A DNA stretch of 64,000 bases from CAYWMD01 sp964458575. Its GTDB lineage: Bacteria > Verrucomicrobiota > Verrucomicrobiia > Limisphaerales > JADLHS01. The notes under the pieces are model-generated. The model was not told where the DNA came from and ran no database searches. It saw nothing but the letters and a program-made list of their open reading frames with translations. Below are positions 42,601-50,167 of this stretch, in pieces (position 1 is the stretch's first letter; each line of letters starts with the position of its first letter). The position numbers and the translations under genes were made by a program. The stretch covers positions 1-64,000 of the forward strand of contig CAYWMD010000006.1 of assembly GCA_964458575.1 (NCBI GenBank), in the 5' to 3' direction.

Positions 42601-42695
42601 GCGACTTTGTCTGAAGCCAGCTCGCCGATGACAGGCCGGATTGAGGCCTTGGCAGCCCGGGCACGAGGAGTTTTCTTGGAGGCTTTCATTTTCAT
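39636..42695 (-). CDS. CheB-CheR fusion with PAS domains and coiled coil
   Basis: The gene encodes 1019 residues. Residues 40-225 are a CheB methylesterase domain with the triad S48 (GVGASAGGLEAL), H75 (VVQHLSPDY) and D167 (LSGTGSDGTMG). Residues 230-500 are a CheR methyltransferase: VWVPGCSTGEEAYSLAMLLA for SAM binding, then NLLIYFQPTLQ. Residues 520-640 are a PAS-like domain, then a long coiled coil full of TNEEL repeats (about 665-755), then two more PAS domains; the last has several cysteines (RRSCQSCHTDLG, CRNGTCPF). Such fusions signal to histidine kinases outside classical chemotaxis. No chemoreceptors or cheA lie nearby. It is the first gene of a three-gene operon. Confidence 0.92.
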   Translation of the reverse strand: MKMKASKKTPRARAAKASIRPVIGELASDKVAGTSAEHAKLIVGVGASAGGLEALGKFFGNMRADSGLAFVVVQHLSPDYRSFMVELLSKRTNISVHLAEEGQIVKPNHIYLIPPKKHLKIFEGKLSLSEPHTERGINLPIDVFFRSLAEDQSRRAVGVVLSGTGSDGTMGIRAIKDAGGLVIVQSEATAQFDGMPRSAIGTGLADFILAPEEMSKALLQYVRHPFVAQEQVLSRDQSTTEMLMHKIFAVLRERCGVDFSLYKPATIDRRIERRMSVNQIHTLGEYCRYLENSPREAALLFNELLICVTRFLRDRDAFDFLGKSILPDLLKRAAAEHNVRVWVPGCSTGEEAYSLAMLLAEQMERLGKRWDLKIFATDLSKDAIETASQGIYTESMVADVPPEYLKKYFAKKADGYQVVNGLRKAVIFARHDLLKDPPFTKLDLISCRNLLIYFQPTLQAKVLSLFHFALKPEGMLFLGSSESLGDAADRFQSMSTRYKIYQTRPVTRMSLPKFSFRPSVREGLTSHQISLRPPARNVAATVESIYKEIITDCVAACLVVDENNDILHVLGRAGEYLKPPQGAFTNNILKLTSHNLSAALATALHRSAREGAPFVYDNVTFKDGKALRKVRLRIRQLNGGTKGPHLRLVFIEEKAVQKESATRIEHYDLDKTARRRIRDLEHELTYTKESLQATIEELETANEELQATNEELLAANEELQSTNEELQSVNEELHTVNAENLSRIEELTQLTNDINNLLATSNVGTMLVDHSLRIRRASSAIFSLTGLSAQDVGAPLEVVGRLLRCPDLITRAERVLQSGQAEEGELPHTGKRCLLLRLTPYKTETNATLGLVVTVIDITARKQSEVKLAESQALTHNILNSLPLHVAVIDAGGRIMHVNHSWEGFARRSCQSCHTDLGIGTNYFTACRNGTCPFVHGTPECQVGTLEVLQGKRLVYEREYLCDTPDGPQWYLFHVTPLPGAAEGVVICHFNITALRSKEASSDRQAAATPLSPAKADAR

Positions 42696-43077
42696 TCAGA
42701 AGACGGTTCTTCGTTCCGGAGGATCGGCATTTGCGCGAGGGTGATGAAGCCGCCGACCCCGCGGAGATGATAAGGCGATGCGGAATGATCGCTGTTAGGG
42801 TCACCAACAGTACCCAACCAGTGGCCTGGAGCGGTCATCTGCGCGTATATGCCGACATGGTTTAAAACCCGTCTCACCGTTCCTTGCCATACACTGACCG
42901 TTACTTGGCTTAGAATGCTTTATGACATTCAGCAACGCAGGAAGAAAGCCCCGCAGGCATGCGAAAAAGCTGATCCCCGGCATTTTGCCGCCCGGGTCAA
43001 TTCAAGCCACCCGATACGCGAAAGCAGCGCACTTTATTGTCTCGATCAAACCAACGCCGTCTTGGCCGAAGTTGCGA
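42696..43077. other. Intergenic region upstream of the CheB-CheR operon
   Basis: No gene, repeat array or convincing hairpin is seen in these 382 bp. It must contain the operon promoter near 42700-42800. The other side borders the 3' end of cimA. Confidence 0.5.
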
Positions 43078-44637
43078 TCACTTGCGCAAGAGCGCGAACT
43101 CCATCGAATCCACCAGCGCCTGCAAGCTGGCTTCGATGATGTTCTCACTCACGCCGACCGTCCCCCAATCGCGTCTACCATCGGTGGATTGGATGAGCAC
43201 GCGCGTCTTGGCGGCGGTGCCGGTGGCGGTGTCGAGAATTCGCACCTTGTAATCAATCAACTTGATTTTCTCGAGCTGCGGAAAGAATCTGGCCAAGGCC
43301 GAGCGCAACGCACCGTCCAGCGCGTTCACCGGACCATCGCCTTCGGCCACCGTGTGCGCTTGTTTGTCACCGACACGCACCTTGACCGTCGCTTCGCAGA
43401 TGTTGTCCTTGCCGTCGCGCCGCATGGAGACGTGATAGGCGTTGACGTTAAACGGCAGTTCGCGATGCGCCAGCGTCTTGCCGATCAGCAAGGCAAGCGA
43501 ACCTTCGGCCGCTTCGTATTCATAACCCCGGCTCTCCAGTTCCTTGATGCGCGCGGTGATCGTCTTCAACTCCGGCGTTTCCGGCGTGAGCTTGAAGCCC
43601 AGTTCGGCGGCTTTCATCAAGATGTTCGTGCGACCAGACATGTCGCTGATCAACACCCGCCGGAAATTGCCGACCGCTTCGGGCTTGATGTGTTCGTAAC
43701 TGCGCGCGACGCGATCAATTGCATGCACATGCATCCCGCCCTTGTGCGCAAACGCCGTTTCACCGACCCACGGCCGGCGCGGGTCATGGCGCAAGTTCGC
43801 GATCTCGTCCACGAACTCGGAAAGTTCCTTGAGCTTGGGCAATGATTTTTCGGGCACGCCAAGCTTTTTCATTTTGAAATGCACGAGGGGAATGACGCTG
43901 GTCAGGCTGCAATTGCCCGTGCGTTCGCCGTAACCGTTGATCGTGCCCTGCACGTGTGTCGCGCCTGCTTCCAAGCCCGCCAAAGCGTTTGCCACGCCGA
44001 GGCCGATGTCATCGTGCGTGTGGATGCCAATGCGGCAATTCAGTTTTCCCAAAGCCGTGCGTGTGATGGCGGCAATTTCTCCAGGCAGACAGCCGCCATT
44101 CGTATCGCAAAGCACGATGCACTCCGCCCCGGCCTTTTCCGCGGCCTGCCAGGTCGCCACCGCGTATCCCGGTTCGTCCTTGTAACCATCGAAGCTGTGT
44201 TCCGCGTCGTAAATGACGGTCTTTCCGTGGTCCTTCAGGAAACGGATGGTATCGCCGATCATGGCGAGATTCTCGTCGGGCTTGGCGTGCAGAACGTCCG
44301 TGACATGCAGCAGCCACGTTTTGCCGACGATGCAAACGACCGGAGTTTCGGCCTCGAGAATCTGCCGCATCAAATCGTCCTTCTCGACGGCAACGCCCTT
44401 GCGTCGCGTCATGCTGAAGGCGGCGATTTTCGCGGACTTCCACTTGCGCCGCCGTGCTTGCGCGAAGAACTCCATGTCCTTGGGATTGCTGCCGGAGAAG
44501 CCCCCTTCGATGTAATGAATCCCGAAGGCATCGAGTTTCTCGGCGATGCGGAGCTTGTCCATCACCGAAAAATTGATGCCCTCACCCTGGCTGCCGTCGC
44601 GCAGAGTGGTATCGTAGATTTCGACTTCGGGTTTCAT
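43078..44637 (-). CDS. cimA: (R)-citramalate synthase
   Basis: The gene encodes 519 residues. The DRE-TIM barrel opens with MKPEVEIYDTTLRDGSQGEG. Further signatures are HYIEGGFSGSNPKD, LCDTNGGCLPGEIA, GIHTHDDIGLGVANALAGLE and GATHVQGTINGYGERTGNCS. The LeuA-type regulatory domain occupies the last 140 residues. The length, and IEGGFSGSNPKD near the start, fit CimA rather than 2-isopropylmalate synthase. It condenses pyruvate and acetyl-CoA to citramalate, feeding threonine-independent isoleucine synthesis. It stands alone here; other ilv/leu genes are not in the window. Confidence 0.92.
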   Translation of the reverse strand: MKPEVEIYDTTLRDGSQGEGINFSVMDKLRIAEKLDAFGIHYIEGGFSGSNPKDMEFFAQARRRKWKSAKIAAFSMTRRKGVAVEKDDLMRQILEAETPVVCIVGKTWLLHVTDVLHAKPDENLAMIGDTIRFLKDHGKTVIYDAEHSFDGYKDEPGYAVATWQAAEKAGAECIVLCDTNGGCLPGEIAAITRTALGKLNCRIGIHTHDDIGLGVANALAGLEAGATHVQGTINGYGERTGNCSLTSVIPLVHFKMKKLGVPEKSLPKLKELSEFVDEIANLRHDPRRPWVGETAFAHKGGMHVHAIDRVARSYEHIKPEAVGNFRRVLISDMSGRTNILMKAAELGFKLTPETPELKTITARIKELESRGYEYEAAEGSLALLIGKTLAHRELPFNVNAYHVSMRRDGKDNICEATVKVRVGDKQAHTVAEGDGPVNALDGALRSALARFFPQLEKIKLIDYKVRILDTATGTAAKTRVLIQSTDGRRDWGTVGVSENIIEASLQALVDSMEFALLRK

Positions 44638-44921
44638 ATAGTGCCCGCACCTGCGGGAGGCAGATGTTTACGGGAACCCGGCCCGCTTGGAAAGTCGAAA
44701 TCAGGTCAACCGCCCTGACTCAGCCCGGCTTCACACCACACCAGCGCTTAAGAACACGCGGCTGGGTAGTGGCGCTTACTACCGGCAGCCAGGATGCCTG
44801 CCTCCACCGTGGCGGCACACCCCCCAGCGTGCCGGTGAGGGCGGCTTCCTTGCCGCCGGTTTCGGTGGGTGTGAAGTTGCGTCCGACCTAAACCGTGACA
44901 GGATCAGAAGATCGTACGTGT

Positions 44922-46364
44922 TTACCGTTTCGCCGGACCACCAAAGTAAGGATACGCATCCCAGCGGTCGTCGTCGGTGGTTGCTCGCGGATCGGCGGTA
45001 TCGGTCATCCAGCGGTCCAGCTGGTGACGCATCTTCTTCTTTGCGGCGGCGTAATCGGCGCGGCCGGCGACGTTCACCACCTGATCCGGGTCGCGGCGCA
45101 GGTCGTAAAGTTCCTCGGCGGGCCGCTTGGCAAAATCGAGTTGAAAAAATCTCACGAACTCCGGCTCGGCCCGATGTTCCAAAATGAAATCTTTGCTGGG
45201 CGAACCGTCGCAATCGCCGAACGGTCCGACCGCCATCCACATCTCCGGGTCGCCGGCGGGCCAGCGGTCGGGACGGAAGTTGCGAATATAGAGGAAGTCC
45301 CTGGTTCGAACCGCGCGCGATGGATAACTCAGGTCGCCTTTCCGGACGTTCGCGTGACGTTCGCGTTCGACGAATACCGCGTCGCGGCCGCGCTGCCGTT
45401 TGCCGTCGAGCAGCGGCAACAGACTCAAACCGGTCATTTCGCGCGGGATTTTCAAACCGGCGGCGTCCAGAAAAGTCGGCGCCAAGTCGGCCAGACTCAC
45501 AAAGGCGTCATTGGTTCTCGCGCCTTTGATCCTTGCGGGCCAGCGAATCACGAGCGGCTGCCGGGTGCCGCCGTCGTAGAGATTCGCTTTGCATCGTGGG
45601 AACGGCCAGCCGTTGTCGCCGCTGATGACAACCATCGTGTTTTCCGATTTGTGCGCTGCCGCGAGCGCCTGCAAGTGCTCGCCCACCTCACGGTCAAAGC
45701 GTTGGACTTCCGTGTAGTAATCGAGAATGTCGCTGCGAATCTCCGGCGTGTCGGGCAGGTAAGCCGGGACAACGACATCAGCGGGATTCATTCCTTCAGC
45801 CACGCCCGCGCCCTTTTCGTAGGGCCGATGCGGGTCGCTGCTGCCCAACCAGAAACAGAACGGGCGACCCGGGGGAACGCTTTGCAGAAACTCCTTGAAC
45901 CCCTTGCCGCTTGGGCCGGCGGGATTGCGCGTGCGTCCGCCCGCTCCAAAATTTCCCGGTCCCCAGCCTTTGCGGGCAAGACCGACGACGTAGCCCGCCT
46001 GCTCCAGCAAGTCCGGATACACCGCGAACTTCTTGGGCAGGAATCCGTGAAGGTTGCCTCCCTCCGCCAGGCGATGCGGCGCCTGCCCAGTAAGAATCGC
46101 GGCGCGCGACGGCGTGCAAGATGGCGCGGCAGAAAAGGCGTGTGTAAACAAAACGCCCTCGCCAGCCAGGCGGTCAAACACGGACGTCTTGACGATTTTA
46201 TCGCCGTAAGCGCCTGCGTGCGGCCAGGCCCAATCATCCGCGAGACAAAACAAGATGTTCGGTGGGTTGGCGACACGCTTCGGCTCGCCGTGGGCCACCG
46301 AAGCCAGGCGGCAGACAAATACAACCGCCAGCAATGTGCCGGCGCAATGAGCCCAATTTCGCAT
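44922..46364 (-). CDS. Secreted sulfatase (formylglycine type)
   Basis: The gene encodes 480 residues. The signal peptide is MRNWAHCAGTLLAVVFVCRL, ending VAHG. Metal-binding D43-D44 appear in LADDWAWPHAGAYG. The formylglycine site is C83 in SCTPSRAAILTG, matching C-x-P-S-R. Later motifs include GWPFPRCKANLYDGGTRQPL and LADLAPTFLDAAGL. Type I sulfatases need an FGE maturase to convert the Cys. It probably removes sulfate from glycans outside the cytoplasm and fits with the glycosidases nearby. It is the last gene before the tRNA region; upstream of its start are 197 bp without a gene. Confidence 0.93.
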   Translation of the reverse strand: MRNWAHCAGTLLAVVFVCRLASVAHGEPKRVANPPNILFCLADDWAWPHAGAYGDKIVKTSVFDRLAGEGVLFTHAFSAAPSCTPSRAAILTGQAPHRLAEGGNLHGFLPKKFAVYPDLLEQAGYVVGLARKGWGPGNFGAGGRTRNPAGPSGKGFKEFLQSVPPGRPFCFWLGSSDPHRPYEKGAGVAEGMNPADVVVPAYLPDTPEIRSDILDYYTEVQRFDREVGEHLQALAAAHKSENTMVVISGDNGWPFPRCKANLYDGGTRQPLVIRWPARIKGARTNDAFVSLADLAPTFLDAAGLKIPREMTGLSLLPLLDGKRQRGRDAVFVERERHANVRKGDLSYPSRAVRTRDFLYIRNFRPDRWPAGDPEMWMAVGPFGDCDGSPSKDFILEHRAEPEFVRFFQLDFAKRPAEELYDLRRDPDQVVNVAGRADYAAAKKKMRHQLDRWMTDTADPRATTDDDRWDAYPYFGGPAKR

Positions 46365-46561
46365 GGGTCGTTTCTATCAAACCCACGGTGCGACGAAAGC
46401 GGAATCTTGCGCACTCGTTGTCGGGCAGCGGTGAGTGGTGGCGTTGCGACTTGTCAGAACCCGCCCCTGAGGCATTCGGGAAACAGAACATCCCGCCGCA
46501 AAATTCGGATTGCGCCAGCCGGCTTGATGTGGCATCAATCTGGCGTTCGGGCATGGTGGCT

Positions 46562-46637
46562 GGGGTCTTAGCTCAGTTGGTAGAGCGTCTCGTTCGCAAT
46601 GAGAAGGTCAGGGGTTCGAATCCCCTCGGCTCCACCA
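46562..46637 (+). tRNA. tRNA-Ala (anticodon CGC)
   Basis: The cloverleaf reads GGGGTCT acceptor, GCTC...GAGC D-arm, anticodon stem TCTCG/TGAGA with loop TTCGCAA, T-arm AGGGG-TTCGAAT-CCCCT, and CGGCTCC-ACCA. The anticodon CGC and the G3-U70 pair mark alanine. The CCA end is encoded. Position 7 (T) does not pair with position 66 (C), a single flaw. A hairpin begins directly at the CCA. Confidence 0.9.
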
Positions 46638-46670
46638 GTCTTCGCCGCAGCTTTGCGGAGGCGAAGGCTG
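46636..46670. repeat. Hairpin abutting the tRNA-Ala CCA end
   Basis: CAGTCTTCGCC at 46636-46646 pairs with GGCGAAGGCTG at 46660-46670 (one G-T wobble), starting in the CCA of the tRNA. An inner stem CCGCA/TGCGG is nested inside. The same outer hairpin occurs after the next tRNA end. Confidence 0.75.
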
Positions 46671-46689
46671 CCCCGCTGTAGTCCCGTCC

Positions 46690-46699
46690 NNNNNNNNNN
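46690..46699. other. Assembly gap (10 N)
   Basis: Ten undetermined bases lie between the first tRNA-hairpin unit and the 3' half of a second tRNA. The true length of missing sequence is unknown; at least about 45 bases of tRNA must be absent. Confidence 0.99.
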
Positions 46700-46726
46700 G
46701 GGGTTCGAATCCCCTAGGCTCCACCA
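46700..46726 (+). tRNA. 3' part of a second tRNA, probably tRNA-Ala
   Basis: After the gap, GGGG-TTCGAAT-CCCCT and AGGCTCC-ACCA form the T-arm and 3' acceptor strand of a tRNA. U70 in the acceptor again suggests alanine. The 5' half and the anticodon are in the gap. It is nearly identical to the end of the first tRNA apart from A66. Confidence 0.7.
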
Positions 46727-46761
46727 GCCTTCGCTCGGAGCGCAGCGGAGAGCGAAGGCTG
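46725..46761. repeat. Hairpin abutting the second tRNA CCA end
   Basis: CAGCCTTCGCT at 46725-46735 pairs perfectly with AGCGAAGGCTG at 46751-46761, starting inside the CCA. It is the same type as the hairpin at 46636-46670. A further short stem (CCGAGC/GCTCGG, 46820-46835) lies before the GIY-YIG gene. Confidence 0.75.
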
Positions 46762-46860
46762 CCGCGCCGAAGCGTAAGTGAAGGCGGGCCGGATGATTCA
46801 CTTGATTTACCGAAGCGCTCCGAGCTACGGCTCGGCATGCCAGCTAGTTTCAATTCAGCC

Positions 46861-47106
46861 ATGCAATTCTTCTACGTTTACATCCTGCAAAGCGAATCGG
46901 ACAAAGAGCACTTTTACACAGGCGTCACGGAAGACCTGCGTGAACGATTGAAGAAACATAATGAAGGTGGCGTTCCCCACAGTGCAAAACACCGTCCCTG
47001 GCGAATAGAAACCGCCGTGGCATTCACAGACCGCGAGCGCGCGATCGCGTTTGAGCGTTACCTCAAGTCTGCATCTGGACGGGCATTTGCCAAAAAGCGG
47101 TTATGA
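46861..47106 (+). CDS. GIY-YIG nuclease-family protein (UPF0213/YhbQ-like)
   Basis: The gene encodes 81 residues starting MQFFYVYILQSESDKEHFYT. The GIY and YIG motifs appear as YVY and YTG, followed by the conserved Arg in TEDLRERLKKHN, the helix GGVPHSAKHRPWRIETAVAF, and the glutamate in RERAIAFERYLKSASGRAFA. Small stand-alone GIY-YIG proteins are structure-selective endonuclease relatives of UvrC; many sit after tRNAs in repeats like those here. An upstream ATG at 46837 is less likely. The ATG of the next gene overlaps its stop. Confidence 0.85.
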   Translation: MQFFYVYILQSESDKEHFYTGVTEDLRERLKKHNEGGVPHSAKHRPWRIETAVAFTDRERAIAFERYLKSASGRAFAKKRL

Positions 47107-47564
47107 AACCCGGGCACTCCTTGTCGCGAGTACTGCTGATCTTCGTCCTGGTCCTGATTGGATACTTCGCCGTGTTCAAGTGGATTGAGCACCGGCGGGT
47201 CGCCAGGGGGCCGTGGGCAGTTACGTTTACGGCTGAAGCGCGTATGCCGGTACTGATCGTAAACCAGCCCAAGCTCGACATCCACGACGTGCGAATCGTG
47301 TTTGCCGATGAACTGGTTGGAACGAACGCAGCCCAAACCGTGGAATTTTCCGGACCTCGCGTCGTTCCCTTCGACGTACCTTTCGGGCGCTGCGTCTTTT
47401 ACGACCCGTTATTCCTGCCCGGCACGGTGGCGTTGGAACTCTACGGCCACGAAGTGCAGTTATTGCCCCGCGTATTGACGATTGACAAGGTGGAACACGC
47501 GTGGCGGAGCGGCGAAACGATTCGACTCAACAAACACGCCTTCGCACCGCCGGGCACGAAATAG
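47103..47564 (+). CDS. Single-pass membrane protein of unknown function
   Basis: The gene encodes 153 residues. It has one N-terminal membrane segment (SRVLLIFVLVLIGYFAVFKW), then a mainly beta domain (WAVTFTAEARMPVLIVNQPK, VRIVFADELVGTNAAQTVEF, CVFYDPLFLPGTVALELYGH). I recognise no family. Its start overlaps the GIY-YIG stop (ATGA), so the two are read together. A clear terminator hairpin follows the stop. Confidence 0.75.
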   Translation: MKPGHSLSRVLLIFVLVLIGYFAVFKWIEHRRVARGPWAVTFTAEARMPVLIVNQPKLDIHDVRIVFADELVGTNAAQTVEFSGPRVVPFDVPFGRCVFYDPLFLPGTVALELYGHEVQLLPRVLTIDKVEHAWRSGETIRLNKHAFAPPGTK

Positions 47565-47566
47565 AA

Positions 47567-47590
47567 AAGGACGCCGTCTCCGGCGTCCTT
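47567..47590. terminator. Bidirectional terminator hairpin
   Basis: AAGGACGCCG at 47567-47576 and CGGCGTCCTT at 47581-47590 form a perfect 10-bp stem with a TCTC loop between two convergent genes. On the minus strand it is followed by a T-rich stretch, so it best fits the end of the peroxiredoxin gene. Confidence 0.8.
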
Positions 47591-47616
47591 CAATCTGTTC
47601 CATCCTCGTTCGACGG

Positions 47617-48108
47617 CTAGTTGAGCTTCGCCAGCGCAGCCTTCACGGCGTCGAAGTTCGGCACTTCCTTCACCGTGGGCGTCTGCTCGCTGTATTGAAC
47701 CACACCGTTCTTATCCACGACAAACGCGGCGCGCGCCGAGGTCGCCCCGAACCCGGGAATCAGCCCGCCCAGGTCGTCCACCAGCACGCCATAAGCCTTG
47801 GCGGCGGTTTTGTTCAGGTCGCTGGCGAGGGTGATCCCGATTTTTTCCTTTTGCGCCCAGGCTTCCTGCGCAAACGGTCCGTCCACACTGATGCCGATGA
47901 CATCGGCATTGAGACCGGAATACTGGCCGAGACCAGCGGTGATGTCGCACATTTCCTTGGTGCAAACGCCGGTGAAGGCGGCGGGGAAAAACAGCAGCAC
48001 CGTGTTTTTCTTGCCGAAGTTGCTGCTTAGTTTCACGTCCACCAGACCGGAGGCCTGCTTGGATTTGAGAGAAAAATCCGGCGCTTTCGTTCCAACTGCA
48101 ATAGGCAT
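47617..48108 (-). CDS. Peroxiredoxin (AhpC/TSA family)
   Basis: The gene encodes 163 residues. The peroxidatic cysteine is C49 in FFPAAFTGVCTKEMCD, with another cysteine at C54. The fold pattern is standard: VGTKAPDFSL, VLLFFPAAFT, VIGISVDGPFAQEAWAQKEK, and ARAAFVVDKNGVV. The PAAFTGVCT box resembles AhpE-type or Prx5-like 1-Cys/atypical 2-Cys enzymes that reduce hydroperoxides with a thiol donor. It is adjacent to Bcp on the same strand (83-bp gap). Confidence 0.9.
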   Translation of the reverse strand: MPIAVGTKAPDFSLKSKQASGLVDVKLSSNFGKKNTVLLFFPAAFTGVCTKEMCDITAGLGQYSGLNADVIGISVDGPFAQEAWAQKEKIGITLASDLNKTAAKAYGVLVDDLGGLIPGFGATSARAAFVVDKNGVVQYSEQTPTVKEVPNFDAVKAALAKLN

Positions 48109-48191
48109 AATCGTAATTCTTTCTGTGTTTGGTTAACGGTTTAAAGTGATCGGGGAAGAGAATCAACCACGCCGCAACCGATGTCAAATGG

Positions 48192-48668
48192 TCATTGCAA
48201 TTCCGCCAGAACCTCCGCCGCATGTTCCGCCGGCTTCACCTCGGGCCAGACCTTTTTGACTTTCCCATCCGGGCCGATGAGAAACGTGACCCGATGCGTG
48301 CCCAGGTATTTCCGGCCCATGAAACTTTTCTGCCCCCACACGCCGTACGCCTGGACGATTTTCTTCTCTTCATCCGCCAGCAACGTGAACGGCAGCTTGT
48401 ATTTCTCCACGAATTTGTCGTGGGCCTTCACCGGATCAACGCTGACGCCCAGGACCACCGCCCCTTGCCGGCGAAACTGCGCAAAGTGATCGCGAAATGC
48501 ACACGCCTCCTTCGTGCAACCGGGCGTGTCATCGCGTGGATAGAAATACAGAACGACCGGTTTGCCTTTAAAATCCGCGAGCGAGACCTGGCCACCGCCG
48601 TTTGTGGCCGCGGTAAAGTCCGGCGCATCGTCGCCTGCCTTGAGTTTCAATTTCAATTTCGTTGCCAT
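48192..48668 (-). CDS. bcp: Thioredoxin-dependent peroxiredoxin Bcp (PrxQ)
   Basis: The gene encodes 158 residues. The PrxQ motif YFYPRDDTPGCTKEACAFRD places the peroxidatic C51 five residues before C56, the usual C-x4-C arrangement. Other features are VVLGVSVDPVKAHDKFVEKY and FLIGPDGKVKKVWPEVKP. It reduces hydrogen and organic peroxides with electrons from thioredoxin. Two different peroxiredoxins side by side suggest one oxidative-stress unit. Confidence 0.95.
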   Translation of the reverse strand: MATKLKLKLKAGDDAPDFTAATNGGGQVSLADFKGKPVVLYFYPRDDTPGCTKEACAFRDHFAQFRRQGAVVLGVSVDPVKAHDKFVEKYKLPFTLLADEEKKIVQAYGVWGQKSFMGRKYLGTHRVTFLIGPDGKVKKVWPEVKPAEHAAEVLAELQ

Positions 48669-48697
48669 GATTCGGTTCGATTAATGTTTAAACGCGT

Positions 48698-49300
48698 TCA
48701 CAATCCCTCCGGCGGCTTGCTCGGAAAGCTCTTCGGGCTGGTGCTCAACTGCCGCACCCCGTCCACCACATAGAGCAGGCCGGAAACGCCCGTGCAGACA
48801 GCCGCGCCGATGGCGACGTAGAGAAACCAGGGCGCCCCCCGCCCCGCGTCCCACTTCAACAACAGCCAGAGCACCGCCGCCATTTGCAGCACCGTGGCAA
48901 TCTTGCCAACGATGCGCGGACGCACTTTGACTTTCCCAACGATCATGTGAATCAAAACCATGCCGATCAAAATCAACAGATCACGGCCGATGATGGTGGC
49001 GGTGAGCCACAGCGGGATCTGTCCCAGCAACGGACCGTGATCGAAACTCAGCAGCACGACTCCGGATACCAGCAACAACTTGTCCGCCAACGGGTCGAGC
49101 ACCGCGCCCAACTCGCTGTATTGGTTGTAGTGCCGCGCGATGTACCCATCCACGCCGTCACAGATCGCCGCCACCGCAAACGTCAACAACGCCACCAGCC
49201 GGTAGGCCTCAATCTGGGTCTTGCCATAGTACAGCACCGCGACAACAAAAAACGGAATCAGCAACATCCGGAGGATGGTGACTTTGTTTGCCGTTGTCAT
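48698..49300 (-). CDS. pgsA: CDP-diacylglycerol-glycerol-3-phosphate phosphatidyltransferase
   Basis: The gene encodes 200 residues. The CDP-alcohol phosphotransferase signature is clear: CDGVDGYIARHYNQYSELGA, then VLDPLADK, matching D-G-x2-A-R-x8-G-x3-D-x3-D. Membrane segments include ILRMLLIPFFVVAVLYY, LVALLTFAVAAICD and IIGRDLLILIGMVLIHM. The enzyme makes phosphatidylglycerol phosphate for membrane lipids. The ATG at 49300 (MTTANKVT) is the usual PgsA start. It ends 29 bp before bcp begins, on the same strand. Confidence 0.93.
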   Translation of the reverse strand: MTTANKVTILRMLLIPFFVVAVLYYGKTQIEAYRLVALLTFAVAAICDGVDGYIARHYNQYSELGAVLDPLADKLLLVSGVVLLSFDHGPLLGQIPLWLTATIIGRDLLILIGMVLIHMIVGKVKVRPRIVGKIATVLQMAAVLWLLLKWDAGRGAPWFLYVAIGAAVCTGVSGLLYVVDGVRQLSTSPKSFPSKPPEGL

Positions 49301-49435
49301 GCCTTCAAAGTTTGACACGGATTCCGGAAATTTGCACGAACTTCGGAAACAAAACTTCCCGTCGGAATCATCATGCAGGCGGCGAACGATTTCGTCTTGC
49401 GCCTTGACCGGCCAACCCGTTCAAATTCGTGCCGC

Positions 49436-50080
49436 ATGAAAACTTTGGTAGCCAGTCTGGTGATGACGGGAGTATTCACAATCCGAGCGTGCGCGGAGAC
49501 AATTCATTTTGATGCCGCGACACCGGGCATCTTGCCGGCGGGCTGGCTCGCGACGCTTACGGGCAAGGGCGAATCGAAATGGGCCATTGTCGCCGACGAC
49601 ACCGCGCCCAGCCGGCCAAAGGTTCTCAAACAATCAGGCGAGGCAACGTATCCGATATGTCTGCGGACAAATTCAGTTCTCAAGGACGGCTTCGTTCAGG
49701 TTAAGTTCAAACCGGTCTCGGGCAAGGAGGACCAGGCTGGCGGTTTGATCTGGCGCGCGAAGGATGCTGACAACTACTACGTTTGCCGCGCAAACGCGCT
49801 GGAGGACAATGTCGTGCTCTACAAGACCGTCGCCAGCAAGCGCACGTCGCTCGATATTGTCGGTCGCGTTGGCGGCTACGGTCTCAAGGAAAAGGTCATG
49901 CCCGCCCAGTGGCATACCTTGCGCGTGGAATTTTCCGGCAACCATTTTCGAGTGAGTTTCGACGGCAAACATCTTTTTGAAGTCGAAGACGCCACGTTTT
50001 CGGAGGCGGGCCACGTCGGGCTTTGGACAAAGGCCGACAGCGTGACGTTGTTTGATGACTTTCAAGTTGAGGGCAACTGA
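49436..50080 (+). CDS. Secreted concanavalin-like (DUF1080/LamG-type) protein
   Basis: The gene encodes 214 residues. The signal peptide is MKTLVASLVMTGVFTIRACA. The mature part is a beta-sandwich with repeated elements typical of DUF1080/LamG relatives: DGFVQVKFKPVSGKEDQAGG, LIWRAKDADNYYVCRANALE, HTLRVEFSGNHFRVSFDGK, and HVGLWTKADSVTLFDDFQV. It probably binds or acts on carbohydrate. The catalytic residues of the 3-keto-disaccharide hydrolase group are not obvious. The start at 49436 is set by the signal peptide. Confidence 0.78.
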   Translation: MKTLVASLVMTGVFTIRACAETIHFDAATPGILPAGWLATLTGKGESKWAIVADDTAPSRPKVLKQSGEATYPICLRTNSVLKDGFVQVKFKPVSGKEDQAGGLIWRAKDADNYYVCRANALEDNVVLYKTVASKRTSLDIVGRVGGYGLKEKVMPAQWHTLRVEFSGNHFRVSFDGKHLFEVEDATFSEAGHVGLWTKADSVTLFDDFQVEGN

Positions 50081-50167
50081 GCTGCCGCGATCATTCGATC
50101 ACGCCAACTCGCCGCGCGGGACTTGACTGGACAACTCGCCGAAAATGGGCTTACTTCTGCGCACACG

